From NCBI RefSeq assembly GCF_025567415.1, contig NZ_JAOQJV010000002.1:124001-188000 (forward strand): a DNA stretch of 64,000 nt. Direction: 5' to 3'. Shown here piece by piece: positions 1 to 8,121 of this stretch. Numbering within the stretch: position 1 is the stretch's first letter; each line of letters starts with the position of its first letter. Made by a program: the position numbers and the translations under genes. The stretch comes from Claveliimonas ammoniilytica (lineage in GTDB: Bacteria; Bacillota; Clostridia; Lachnospirales; Lachnospiraceae). The notes under the pieces were generated by a model. It did not search any database. It saw only the letters and a program-made list of their open reading frames with translations, and was not told where the DNA came from.

Positions 1-61
1 GACCTATCGAAAGAACGGCTGTTACTTCGTAAAGGAAGGAGGGACAAGCCCATGCGATTGA
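1..61 (+). CDS. 3' end of an unidentified phage gene (partial)
   Basis: The second reading frame is open from the window edge to a TGA at 59-61 and would overlap the polymerase start by 10 bases, as is common in this tightly packed phage. The residues seen (ending GGTSPCD) are too few to assign a family. The gene itself lies mostly outside the window. Confidence 0.35.
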   Translation, partial: TYRKNGCYFVKEGGTSPCD

Positions 62-2559
62 TTTCTTATGACTGTGAGGTCTTCGCCTATGACTGGCTCG
101 TAACCCTCAAGGATAAGGAAACAGGCGTTTACACCTGTATTTGGAACGACAACGAAGCTCTGAAAATGGCATTGTCCGATGATTGTATCTATGTCGGTTT
201 CAACTCGAAACACTACGACCAGTACATCATCAAAGCGATTGCCGCCGGGTTTGCCCCGGAGGAAATTAAAAAGGTCAACGATTTCATTATTGCCGGAGGG
301 CAAGGCTGGCAGTGTCCGCTTCTCGATGGTATCTACTTCCGTTTCAGTAATGTGGATATTCGAGACGATACGCAACAGGGGTTATCCCTTAAAGCCATTG
401 AAGGACACCTCGGTATGTCGGTTAAAGAATCCAGCGTACCGTTTGACATTGACCGTCCTCTGACCCCGGAGGAAAAAGCCGAGACGGAGTTCTACTGTAA
501 ACATGACGTTGATACCGCCGAGAGACTGATTGACATTCGTAAAGACTACTTGAAGAACAAAATCAACCTCGGTCGGCTGGCTGGTCTTGATGAAGTCAAG
601 GCAATGGGTATGACGAACGCCAAACTGACTGCGGCAATGCTGAAAGCAACCAAGAAGCCACACGATGATGAACGCAAGTATGTCTACCCGGACAATCTGC
701 GAAAAGAGTACATACCACCCGAGGTTTTCGCTTTCTTCGATAGAATGTATGACCTCTCCATTTCAGACAGTGAGCTTTTCAAAGGCAAGTTCAATCTGAA
801 CATCGGTGAGTGTCCTGTGACACTCGGGTATGGCGGTATTCATGGTGCAATCCCAAACTTCTTTTGGGAGGAAACCAAGGATAGAGGAATTTGGAATGAG
901 GACGTAGGAAGCTACTACCCACACCTCTGTACCATCAATGGGTACACAAGCAGAAACATTCCGTCTCCGCAGATTTACGAGGACATTCTCGACCGCCGTA
1001 TGAAAGCGAAAGCCGCTGGCGATAAGCACACGGCGAACGCTCTGAAACTGGTTTGCAACACCACCTACGGTTGCTTGCTGAATCAGTACAACGACCTCTA
1101 CGACCCTCTCATGGGTAGGTCGGTCTGCATTTCCGGGCAGTTATATCTACTGGAACTTGCAGAGCATTGTTACCAAGAGATTGAAGGACTGCGAATTGTC
1201 CAGCTCAACACGGACGGTATCATGGTCGAGTGCGATAAGAAGGACTACGACACACTGACCGCTATCTGTGCTGAATGGCAGTCTCGTACAGGCTTTGACC
1301 TCGAGGAAGATACCGTTGTCAAGATAGCGCAGAAAGACGTAAACAACTACGTTGAGGTTCAGCCGGGCGGCAAAGCAAAAGCCAAAGGCGGCTATCTCGT
1401 GAAGGGTATCGCTCCGGCTGGTGCTTTCAATATCAATAACTCCTGTGTGATTGTGGCTACCGCCCTCAAGGAGTTCTTTGTAAACGGAGCACCTGTCGAA
1501 GACACCATCAATAGTTGCGATGATATTTTCCAGTTTCAGATTATCGCCAAAGCCGGGGCGAAGTACCGGGAAGCCTATCATGTGGTGGACGGTGAAAAGC
1601 AGTCCGTTCAGAAGGTGAACCGAGTGTACGCCACAGCGGACGAGAGATACGGAAAAATCTTCAAGGTGAAAGCCGAGGACGATTCCGAAGCGAAAATAGA
1701 TTCTCTCCCGGAACACTGTATCATCGACAACGATAACGAGCTGTCCATTGACGAGGTAGACAGAAGCTTCTACATCGCAATGGCGAAAAAGCGAGTTGAC
1801 GATTTCAAGGGTATCAAACCCGAAAAAACTAAAAAGCCAAGGAGGACAAAGAAAATGGCAACTACTACCAAGACCACAAATGTATATCAGAAGCTCCTTA
1901 CTGCAAGGGCAAAGTTCCTTGAAGCGAACGTGGAGAAGACAGGAAAGAATATGCACCTGTCCTTCAAATACTTCGAGCTTGAGGACATTGTACCGACCGC
2001 TATCCGCATTTTCAATGAGGTTGGTCTTATCCCTGTGGTGAACTTCACCGCTGATGTTGCAACCATGAACATCATCAACACCGACAACCCGGAGGAATCC
2101 GTACCGTTCGTTGCTCCGTTCAATCAGATTGCTCCTATCGTGAGCAACGCTGGCAAACAGGCTACAAACGAAATGCAAGCTCTCGGTTCTTCCATCACCT
2201 ATATGCGCCGTTACCTGTATATGATTGCGCTGGACATTTGCGAGAGCGATTCCATTGACGCAAATCTCGGCAATGGCGAGACTGCTTCCGCTCCGGCGGC
2301 AGAGAAGAAAGCCCCGGCTACTCCCGAGCAGAGACAGGAAGTGAAGGAGAATCTGACTGCTCCGGCTGACAATGCTTCTGCTTTACAGATTAAGGGTCTG
2401 AAAGCTGTTCTCAAGAAGCTCAAGGACGCTGACCCGAGCAAGGAGGAACTGATTGCGAACATCGCAGTACAGACCAAGGGATTCACGGAGATTTCCAAGT
2501 CCGATTGCGAGACGCTGATTCAGAAGATTACCGCAATGCTGGAAGGAGGGGCTAAGTAA
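52..2559 (+). CDS. DNA polymerase (family B-like) fused in frame to an ERF-type single-strand annealing protein
   Basis: Residues 1-601 look like a phage family B-like DNA polymerase. There is a 3'-5' exonuclease start near residues 5-9 (YDCEV) and polymerase motifs DVGSYYPHL (A), KLVCNTTYG (B) and LNTDGIMV (C). Residues 602-835 are an ERF-family single-strand annealing recombinase, with the typical YQKLLTARAKFLE start and the ALGSSITYMRRYLYMIALDI helix, followed by a low-complexity Ala/Pro linker and a small helical C-terminus. The two parts would replicate phage DNA and anneal ends resected by the exonuclease encoded next. Families of this kind are normally separate genes. Here the frame is open across a basic linker (KKPRRTKK) that still contains AAGGAGG and an ATG at 1855, so a free 234-residue ERF protein can probably also be made. 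Start chosen at ATG 52 after GGAGGG. Confidence 0.85.
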   Translation: MRLISYDCEVFAYDWLVTLKDKETGVYTCIWNDNEALKMALSDDCIYVGFNSKHYDQYIIKAIAAGFAPEEIKKVNDFIIAGGQGWQCPLLDGIYFRFSNVDIRDDTQQGLSLKAIEGHLGMSVKESSVPFDIDRPLTPEEKAETEFYCKHDVDTAERLIDIRKDYLKNKINLGRLAGLDEVKAMGMTNAKLTAAMLKATKKPHDDERKYVYPDNLRKEYIPPEVFAFFDRMYDLSISDSELFKGKFNLNIGECPVTLGYGGIHGAIPNFFWEETKDRGIWNEDVGSYYPHLCTINGYTSRNIPSPQIYEDILDRRMKAKAAGDKHTANALKLVCNTTYGCLLNQYNDLYDPLMGRSVCISGQLYLLELAEHCYQEIEGLRIVQLNTDGIMVECDKKDYDTLTAICAEWQSRTGFDLEEDTVVKIAQKDVNNYVEVQPGGKAKAKGGYLVKGIAPAGAFNINNSCVIVATALKEFFVNGAPVEDTINSCDDIFQFQIIAKAGAKYREAYHVVDGEKQSVQKVNRVYATADERYGKIFKVKAEDDSEAKIDSLPEHCIIDNDNELSIDEVDRSFYIAMAKKRVDDFKGIKPEKTKKPRRTKKMATTTKTTNVYQKLLTARAKFLEANVEKTGKNMHLSFKYFELEDIVPTAIRIFNEVGLIPVVNFTADVATMNIINTDNPEESVPFVAPFNQIAPIVSNAGKQATNEMQALGSSITYMRRYLYMIALDICESDSIDANLGNGETASAPAAEKKAPATPEQRQEVKENLTAPADNASALQIKGLKAVLKKLKDADPSKEELIANIAVQTKGFTEISKSDCETLIQKITAMLEGGAK
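1839..1857 (+). promoter_or_regulatory. internal ribosome binding site and start codon for the ERF part
   Basis: AAGGAGG at 1839-1845, a 9-nt spacer, then ATG at 1855-1857 in frame with the upstream polymerase. Other junctions of this phage read TAAGGAGGACA (around 3591 and 3844), where the stop codon merges with the ribosome site. Here the ribosome site is kept but the bases before it are CC, so no stop occurs. This supports translation of ERF both alone and as a fusion. Confidence 0.7.
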
Positions 2560-3593
2560 TGGCAGACATTAAGTGGCTCGAGGGCAATCGTATTCAGATT
2601 GCCCCTCCCAAGAGAACCAAGAAAATCACAGGTACTCGCTTCGCTACTATCCTCGGTCTGAATCCGTGGAGTACCGCATTTGAAATGTGGTGTGCGATTA
2701 CCAAGACCTATGAGAAGCCCTTCGAGGACACTATCTACACGGTTGCTGGTAAGACCATCGAGCCGAAACAGGCTCGCTACATGGAGCAGTCCTACGGTAT
2801 GGACATTGTTCGCCCTTCCGATGTGTGGGGTGAGGACTACTTCAATAAGACATGGGGAGATTTCTTCCCGGAGAGCAAACACCTCGGCGGTATGTGGGAC
2901 TATCTGATGAAGGGTGAAGACGGCAAGACCATCGAAGCTGTTCTCGAAATGAAGACCACAAAACGTGCGGAGGACTGGCAGAACGATGTTCCCGAGTATT
3001 ACGCATTACAGGCGGCATTATACGCTTACCTGTACGGTGTGGACGATGTGATTATGGTCGCTTCCTTCCTTGACGAGAAGGACTACAAAGACCCGGCGGC
3101 GTATCAGCCGACCGCAAGCAACACCATCACTGTTGAGTTCAAGGTCTCCGAGCGTTACCCGGACTTCGCAGACAAGGTAGCCGCCGTTGAGCAGTGGTGG
3201 GTTGATTATGTCGATACTGGTATCTCCCCGGAGTATGACGAGAAGAAGGACGCTGAAATCCTTGCGGCACTCCGCACCAACACCCTGTCTCCCGAGACTG
3301 ACATTGAAGCTCTGATTGCAGAAGCCGAAGGTCTCAAGAAGGAGCTGGACGAGATTTCTGCTTCCACAGCAGACAAGGAGAAGCGTCTCAAGACCATCAA
3401 TGACATTATCAAGGAACACGCTATGGGGCAGTTCCGTGACGGTGATAAGAAGGTCGAGGTCAAGGGTTCTACCTATGTGTGGACTGTCTCTCGTTCCGAG
3501 ACTACCAGCGTTGATAAGGACGCTCTGAAAGCTGACGGCTTGCTGGATAAGTACAGCAAGAAATCTGAAACCTACCGTATGACGGTTAAATAA
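2559..3593 (+). CDS. YqaJ-like viral recombinase (alkaline exonuclease)
   Basis: A 344-residue PD-(D/E)XK nuclease of the YqaJ / lambda-exonuclease family. Visible signatures are the N-terminal ITGTRFATILGLNPWSTAFE segment, GGMWDYL and the catalytic EMKTTKR region at about residues 130-136, followed by the helix that binds the DNA path (YYALQAALYAYLYG). It would resect double-strand ends to give the single strands used by ERF. The ATG overlaps the stop of the polymerase-ERF gene (TAATG), so the two are translationally coupled. The C-terminal third contains a coiled-coil-like segment (residues about 245-285). Confidence 0.85.
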   Translation: MADIKWLEGNRIQIAPPKRTKKITGTRFATILGLNPWSTAFEMWCAITKTYEKPFEDTIYTVAGKTIEPKQARYMEQSYGMDIVRPSDVWGEDYFNKTWGDFFPESKHLGGMWDYLMKGEDGKTIEAVLEMKTTKRAEDWQNDVPEYYALQAALYAYLYGVDDVIMVASFLDEKDYKDPAAYQPTASNTITVEFKVSERYPDFADKVAAVEQWWVDYVDTGISPEYDEKKDAEILAALRTNTLSPETDIEALIAEAEGLKKELDEISASTADKEKRLKTINDIIKEHAMGQFRDGDKKVEVKGSTYVWTVSRSETTSVDKDALKADGLLDKYSKKSETYRMTVK

Positions 3594-3606
3594 GGAGGAC
3601 AAATTC

Positions 3607-3846
3607 ATGGCAAACAGTAAGGAACTGACCGAACAGGTCATGGAACTGCATAAGAAGCAGACCGAGGAAATGAAAGCTCTCGAGGAACAGCGTGAGGAAG
3701 CTCTCAAGGTTGAGAAGTACGATGAAGCCGCTGTTGAGCTTCACAATATGTACAACAGCTATATCAAGGCTGGTTTCACCGAGGAACAGGCATGGAAGTT
3801 GACGGAAATCGTCTTCACCAACAGTACGAAAAAAGGAATTTTTTAA
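3607..3846 (+). CDS. small charged helical protein, unknown
   Basis: 79 residues, rich in Glu and Lys (EELKALEEQREEALKVEKYDE-type pattern), predicted mostly helical or coiled coil. It has a strong AGGAGG site 13 bases after the exonuclease stop and lies between exonuclease and SSB genes, so a role as a recombination accessory is possible but not shown. No family recognised. Confidence 0.6.
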   Translation: MANSKELTEQVMELHKKQTEEMKALEEQREEALKVEKYDEAAVELHNMYNSYIKAGFTEEQAWKLTEIVFTNSTKKGIF

Positions 3847-3859
3847 GGAGGACACTACA

Positions 3860-4369
3860 ATGGCAAGAATCCCTATGACGAGCGGTTTTGTAATTATCCC
3901 GGAGGGAGAATACGTTTTCCGCATTTATGACGCAACCTATGACGAGGATTTCGGTCGTATCGAAATCAAGCTGGTAAACGCACAGGGCGCAACCCACACC
4001 GAGCGTTTCTCTATCAAGGATAAGAATGACGAGTACAACGAAAAGGCTCTGAACGCTTTCTCCTACTTCGCTAAGACGGCTATGAACGATTACACGATGG
4101 AGGACATTGACCCGGAACAGCTTATCAATCACTACATTCGTGCAGAGGTTGTTCACACCAAAGTTCCGAGCAACAAAGACCCGAACAAGGAAGTCACTTT
4201 CGCAAACCTCGGGGACAAGTCTCCGGCAGATGGTTTCGATACCGAGCCTGTCGCTCGTGCGCTCACTCTCGGTAATGGTAATAACGCCGCTCCGAAAGCC
4301 GCACCTAAGACACAGACCACTTCCGCTCCGGCTAAGACTGGACTGGATATTGACGCACTGTTGGGTTAA
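3860..4369 (+). CDS. putative single-stranded DNA-binding protein
   Basis: 169 residues. An N-terminal beta-rich region (VIIPEGEYVFRIYDATYDED) resembles phage OB-fold proteins. A Pro/Ala/Thr-rich linker leads to an acidic tip ending DIDALLG, which is analogous to the acidic tails by which SSB proteins recruit partners. Its place between an exonuclease/ERF pair and nucleotide enzymes fits an SSB role. The similarity is by architecture rather than a strict motif, so other DNA-binding functions remain possible. Confidence 0.6.
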   Translation: MARIPMTSGFVIIPEGEYVFRIYDATYDEDFGRIEIKLVNAQGATHTERFSIKDKNDEYNEKALNAFSYFAKTAMNDYTMEDIDPEQLINHYIRAEVVHTKVPSNKDPNKEVTFANLGDKSPADGFDTEPVARALTLGNGNNAAPKAAPKTQTTSAPAKTGLDIDALLG

Positions 4370-4377
4370 GCAATCAG

Positions 4378-4410
4378 CCGGGAGGGGCAAGCTCCTCTCC
4401 CGGATTTTTA
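4378..4410 (+). terminator. intrinsic terminator after the SSB-like gene
   Basis: Stem CCGGGAG / CTCCCGG with an inner GC-rich extension, followed by ATTTTTAA. It lies in the 55-base gap before the next gene and probably attenuates rather than blocks the early operon. Confidence 0.65.
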
Positions 4411-4424
4411 ATAGGAGGTGTCGC

Positions 4425-4691
4425 ATGACAGATAATGTCAATCACCCGGCACATTATGAGACCGGGAAATTCGAGTGCATTGAGGTAATGCTCGAGACAC
4501 AGGGCGTGGAAGCTGTTCTGAATTTTTGTCAGTGCAATGCTTTCAAGTATCTGTATCGTGCCAAGCGGAAGAATGGTCTCGAGGACATGAAGAAAGCCGT
4601 TTGGTATCTGAACAAATATATCGAATTGAAGGAGGGTCATAACTATGACGAAACGACAGTTGGTGAAATGGCTGGAAGCCAAACAGAGTGA
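4425..4691 (+). CDS. DUF3310 family protein
   Basis: 88 residues starting MTDNVNHPAHY, followed by FECIEV and AFKYLYRAKRKNGLEDMKKAVWYL. This is the standard signature of the phage DUF3310 family (NHPxHY motif and Y-L-x-R-x-x-x-K). The biochemical role of this family is unsettled; it is often near nucleotide-metabolism genes, as here with MazG and the HD hydrolase. The start is ATG 4425 after AGGAGGTG. The 3' end overlaps the next gene by 47 bases. Confidence 0.8.
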   Translation: MTDNVNHPAHYETGKFECIEVMLETQGVEAVLNFCQCNAFKYLYRAKRKNGLEDMKKAVWYLNKYIELKEGHNYDETTVGEMAGSQTE

Positions 4692-5121
4692 CGCAAAGGC
4701 AGAGGTCGAAATCCAGTACGCAACGGCTGAAAAAGCCTATTTTGCACAGAGAGACGAAGCTCTGAAAATCAATGAAACTGTGGACGAGGTGTTCCGTTTG
4801 ATTTCGGAAGCTGATACGGTGGCGAACCGCTGGAAAGAAGCTCTCGAGAAGGTTGAAGGGATTGATACTACCTGTGGTTGGTACACCTCTTTGACAACGA
4901 AGCTCTCTGATTTGTCTGATAAAGAGAACATTCGTATGTACATTATGAAGGATTTCACGGACGGTACTGACGCTCTCCGTCAGTTGAAAGCAAAGCGTTC
5001 CGAAACCCTTCGTGAAATTGAGAAGAACTATATCAATGTGATTGCGAATGTGGAATCCATGAAGAACGCAAAGACGGCGGTTGAGTATCTTGAGAAGCTG
5101 GGTTCGACCTGTCCGCTCTGA
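4645..5121 (+). CDS. phage helical protein, unknown
   Basis: 158 residues, highly charged and predicted helical throughout, with no hydrophobic segment. ATG 4645 follows AAGGAGGGTC and lies inside the end of the DUF3310 gene. No family recognised. Confidence 0.6.
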   Translation: MTKRQLVKWLEAKQSDAKAEVEIQYATAEKAYFAQRDEALKINETVDEVFRLISEADTVANRWKEALEKVEGIDTTCGWYTSLTTKLSDLSDKENIRMYIMKDFTDGTDALRQLKAKRSETLREIEKNYINVIANVESMKNAKTAVEYLEKLGSTCPL

Positions 5122-5203
5122 TTGAAGCTGACAATCACCCTGTTACTACCGCACTCACTGTGGAGGTAGATACCAAGTTTCTGTTTATCGGAGGTGAAAA
5201 GAA

Positions 5204-5545
5204 ATGACAATCAATGAGTATCAGACCGAAGCTCTCCGCACTGCGGCTGGCATGAACCACCCGAACAATGACGAGATTCTTCTCAACGGCGTTATGGGTC
5301 TCTGTGGTGAATCCGGCGAGTGTGTGGACATGGTTAAGAAGTACCGCTTCCAAGGTCACGAGCTGGACAAAGCTCACCTCGCAAAAGAGCTGGGCGATGT
5401 GGCGTGGTATATCGCAGTTGCCGCCCATGCTATCGGCTATGACCTCGAGACGGTGTTGCAGATGAACGTAGATAAGCTCCGCAACCGTTACCCGAATGGG
5501 TTTGAGAAAGAGCGCAGTCTTCACAGACAGGAGGGTGACGTATGA
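5204..5545 (+). CDS. MazG-like nucleotide pyrophosphohydrolase
   Basis: 113 residues with the all-helical MazG-like layout: GLCGESGECVDMVKKY (the ExxE half of the metal site) and later HLAKELGDVAWYIAVAA (ExxD half). Such enzymes hydrolyse NTPs or dNTPs to monophosphates, and phage versions are thought to shift the nucleotide pool or the alarmone level during infection. It overlaps the HD-domain gene by 4 bases, suggesting a coupled nucleotide-salvage unit. Confidence 0.85.
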   Translation: MTINEYQTEALRTAAGMNHPNNDEILLNGVMGLCGESGECVDMVKKYRFQGHELDKAHLAKELGDVAWYIAVAAHAIGYDLETVLQMNVDKLRNRYPNGFEKERSLHRQEGDV

Positions 5546-6102
5546 CACTGGCAGAACGTATTGAGAAATTCAATAACCTCATGGGTGACATTGTTCCCCC
5601 GGAGGTCAAGAAAGACCTGTTGGAGAAGGGATTCTTCACCGCTCCGGCAAGCACCAAGTATCACGGCAATTACGAGGGTGGTTTGTTCGACCACAGCTAC
5701 ATGGTAGCTCACTACCTCAAGAAGCTCACCGAGGATTGCCGCCTTGACTGGCAGAACCCTCGCTCACCTCTGCTGGTTGGTATGTTCCACGACCTCTGTA
5801 AGATGGACAACTACCAGCACCCGGTCATTGCTGAAACTCTCGGCGGCGAGGAAATCAGAGACGATTCCAAGTGGGAATACGCTATAGACACTCTGCTCAA
5901 GGGTCACGGTGATAAGTCGGTTATGGTGCTGGCACAGTATTTCAAGCTCACCGAGGAGGAAATCATGTGTATTCGCTATCACATGGGAGCTTTCTGCGAT
6001 AAGTCCGAATGGAACGATTATACACGAGCAGTGCATAAATATACGAATGTTCTGTGGACACACCAAGCCGATATGCTCGCTTCTCATGTAGAGGGGGTGT
6101 GA
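5542..6102 (+). CDS. HD-domain phosphohydrolase
   Basis: 186 residues. Metal-binding signatures appear in order: GLFDHS, GMFHDLCKMD (the HD pair), KGHGDKS, RYHMGAF and THQADMLAS. This matches the HD superfamily of nucleotide or phosphate-ester hydrolases such as 5'-nucleotidases. Coupling with MazG points to dNTP processing; the exact substrate cannot be read from the sequence. Confidence 0.8.
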   Translation: MTLAERIEKFNNLMGDIVPPEVKKDLLEKGFFTAPASTKYHGNYEGGLFDHSYMVAHYLKKLTEDCRLDWQNPRSPLLVGMFHDLCKMDNYQHPVIAETLGGEEIRDDSKWEYAIDTLLKGHGDKSVMVLAQYFKLTEEEIMCIRYHMGAFCDKSEWNDYTRAVHKYTNVLWTHQADMLASHVEGV

Positions 6103-6105
6103 GGT

Positions 6106-6498
6106 ATGGTGGCAAGAATCCCGAATTTGGAGCTTCTGCTCTATAAGGCACAACAGGCTCTCGCCCATGACCCGGATTTCGTTCAGAAGATTGCCGAGAT
6201 TAAGGAGAATGATAGCCGCAAGAAAGTCTACCTCGATTTCAGTGTTGAGTGTTTCTCACAGATTTGGGGTAGCACCTGTACCGGGTTCGATGTGACCGAA
6301 GCTGGCGAGCCTGTTATGGCTGGTTCGGCTATGACCGAGGAATACACCACCATCGTACATGAGAAGACCACAGACACCTACTGTGTGTTCTTCGGAGACC
6401 GCCCTTGCTACAAGGTGGATAACCCGAGCAACGAGTTTTACGAGGACATGATGAAGCGTCAGATGGCAAGCCTGTCTCGAGCCAAGAACCGCTATTAA
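6106..6498 (+). CDS. phage protein, unknown
   Basis: 130 residues, mixed alpha/beta by eye, three cysteines, no recognised motif. It sits 4 bases after the HD gene and 14 bases before the ThyX-like gene in the same operon. Confidence 0.6.
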   Translation: MVARIPNLELLLYKAQQALAHDPDFVQKIAEIKENDSRKKVYLDFSVECFSQIWGSTCTGFDVTEAGEPVMAGSAMTEEYTTIVHEKTTDTYCVFFGDRPCYKVDNPSNEFYEDMMKRQMASLSRAKNRY

Positions 6499-6511
6499 GG
6501 AGGAGTGAGCG

Positions 6512-7177
6512 ATGATTAAATTTGAACAGATTGAGGTATGGGGAATCAAACACGCTATTCGTGGCATGAGAAATCCTCTCAATAGCTGGGAACGCTCTGA
6601 CACCGTATTTGACGGTGACAAGATGTGTCTCGGGGAAAATGACGTTGACCTTATGACCCGGCTCATTCATGGCGGCGCACCTCACCGTAAGTTCCTCCGT
6701 CAGATTTTCGTATCGGTGGATATTACCGCTCCTCTCTACTGGTGGAAGGAGTTCGATACATACAAGGTCGGTACGACAGCTAATAGTTGTTCCACCATGC
6801 ACAAGATACAGGCAAAGGAGTTCACCTTCGAGGACTTCTCCTGTGAGCATTTGGACGAGCCGAGCAAGGCGATTCTCGGTGTTGTGATTAACGAGCTTAA
6901 CAACAATCGTGGCTGGTACAACGATTACAACAGGCTCGTAAGCGAGGGTGATTTCACCGATGTAGAGCGCAAGCAGTTTTGGTGGAATATGATTCAGCTT
7001 TTGCCCTCCTCTTTCAATCAGAAGCGAACGGTCACTATGACCTACGAAAACCTTCTGAATATGCTGGAATATCGCAGAGGTCACAAGCTGGACGAGTGGC
7101 GTATGTTCTGCGATTGGATTCTCACCCTCCCTTATGGTTCGCTCTTGAAGGAAGGTGTGGGTAATGAACAGAGCTGA
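6512..7177 (+). CDS. ThyX-like (flavin-dependent thymidylate synthase-like) protein, divergent
   Basis: 221 residues. The core contains APHRKFLRQIFVSVDITAPL followed by WWKEFDTYKVGTTANSCSTMHK, and a C-terminal EYRRGHKLDEWRMFCDWI helix. This type is common in phages of intestinal Clostridia and resembles ThyX in helix order, with the late RGHxLDEW helix recalling the RGHxxxE/Q substrate-binding region. The canonical RHR(x)7S motif is not seen, so catalytic competence is doubtful. Neighbouring MazG and HD genes make a nucleotide role plausible. Confidence 0.45.
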   Translation: MIKFEQIEVWGIKHAIRGMRNPLNSWERSDTVFDGDKMCLGENDVDLMTRLIHGGAPHRKFLRQIFVSVDITAPLYWWKEFDTYKVGTTANSCSTMHKIQAKEFTFEDFSCEHLDEPSKAILGVVINELNNNRGWYNDYNRLVSEGDFTDVERKQFWWNMIQLLPSSFNQKRTVTMTYENLLNMLEYRRGHKLDEWRMFCDWILTLPYGSLLKEGVGNEQS

Positions 7178-7580
7178 ACGGCGTAGACAGAAGAAAGCCG
7201 GAATTAAGGTACAGAAAGAACCCACTCTGAATCTGAAAGTCAGTGATTTCGACCACATGGTCTCTCATGCGGAGAAGTCAGCCAAGGAAAGAGCGACAGC
7301 GGCGGCAATTCACGAAATCGACCGACAGATTCTTGAGCATGACGAAGCCTATTCTCTCGACATTGACGCAATGGTGCTGTGGACGCTTCATGTTTACCTC
7401 GGGTTCGGTAAGAAGCGTCTCGAGAGATTCTACCGGGATATGTTGAAGGAACACATTCACATGAGGGAGGTCTACGAAATGGACGATACCTACCCGGAAC
7501 GCTACAAACTCAAGGAGCTTTGCAATGTCGATGTGGAAGCTCTGAATAATGAATTTAAGGAGGTTATACACAATGTATAA
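7164..7580 (+). CDS. small basic phage protein, unknown
   Basis: 138 residues beginning MNRAERRRQKKAG, an N-terminus seen in many phage proteins of unknown role. The rest is helical. ATG 7164 is preferred over GTG 7155 because of spacing from GAAGG. It overlaps the ThyX-like gene by 14 bases and the next gene by 8. Confidence 0.55.
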   Translation: MNRAERRRQKKAGIKVQKEPTLNLKVSDFDHMVSHAEKSAKERATAAAIHEIDRQILEHDEAYSLDIDAMVLWTLHVYLGFGKKRLERFYRDMLKEHIHMREVYEMDDTYPERYKLKELCNVDVEALNNEFKEVIHNV

Positions 7581-7824
7581 GTTGAAGAACGTCAACGGCA
7601 GAGTGAACGCTCTGCTCCGCACCGGGAAGGACTTCGTAAAGAACAACCTCTCCGTGTCTGCGGCACAGCATATCATTGATACTGGTAAGCTGGTGAAATC
7701 TGACAACCCGGACTACCCTATCTGCATTGATAACCAGTGGTATTTCGAGGATGTTGAGGTCAAGAAGACAGCAAAGAAAGCCCAGTTGAGTTCCATGTAT
7801 GGGGAAATGAAGGAGGACAAGTAA
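7573..7824 (+). CDS. small phage protein, unknown
   Basis: 83 residues from ATG 7573 after AAGGAGG. It has a compact alpha/beta look (SVSAAQHIIDTGKLVKS then a short beta motif ICIDNQWYFEDVEVKK). No family recognised. Confidence 0.6.
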   Translation: MYKLKNVNGRVNALLRTGKDFVKNNLSVSAAQHIIDTGKLVKSDNPDYPICIDNQWYFEDVEVKKTAKKAQLSSMYGEMKEDK

Positions 7825-8121
7825 ATGAGCCGAACTTTCTACTCCGAGTATGTGAATCATTGTCTGCGATTCTATGCTCGACACGACAGACCGAAGTTCC
7901 ACTCGGAAGCAGACAAGCATAACTGGGCGGCGTGTGACAGCGCACTCAAGTCGTTCTCCGATAATGACCGAGCAATGCTCCTGTATATCTATCGTGAGGG
8001 CGATACCGTCCCGGACAATATCTATCAGTTGGCGAAGTCCAAAGGTATCTCACAGGACAGCATTTGGAAGCTCGTAAATGAGCTGGAAAGAAAGGTGGCA
8101 AAGCGGCGTGGTTTACTATGA
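7825..8121 (+). CDS. phage protein with a helix-turn-helix-like C-terminus
   Basis: 98 residues. The segment ALKSFSDNDRAMLLYIYREG followed by QLAKSKGISQDSIWKLVNELERKVAKRRGLL resembles the C-terminal sigma-70 region 4 or RinA/ArpU-like helix-turn-helix of small phage regulators. It directly abuts the upstream gene and overlaps the primase start. A regulatory role is inferred from the pattern only. Confidence 0.55.
   Translation: MSRTFYSEYVNHCLRFYARHDRPKFHSEADKHNWAACDSALKSFSDNDRAMLLYIYREGDTVPDNIYQLAKSKGISQDSIWKLVNELERKVAKRRGLL

Noticed and set aside
1147..2178. Long open frame on the - strand within the polymerase gene
   Set aside because: It is a shadow of the + strand coding frame; no ribosome site and an unlikely composition.
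7155..7163. GTG 7155 as start of the small basic protein
   Set aside because: Spacing from the purine-rich site suits ATG 7164 better, and related proteins begin MNRAERRRQ.
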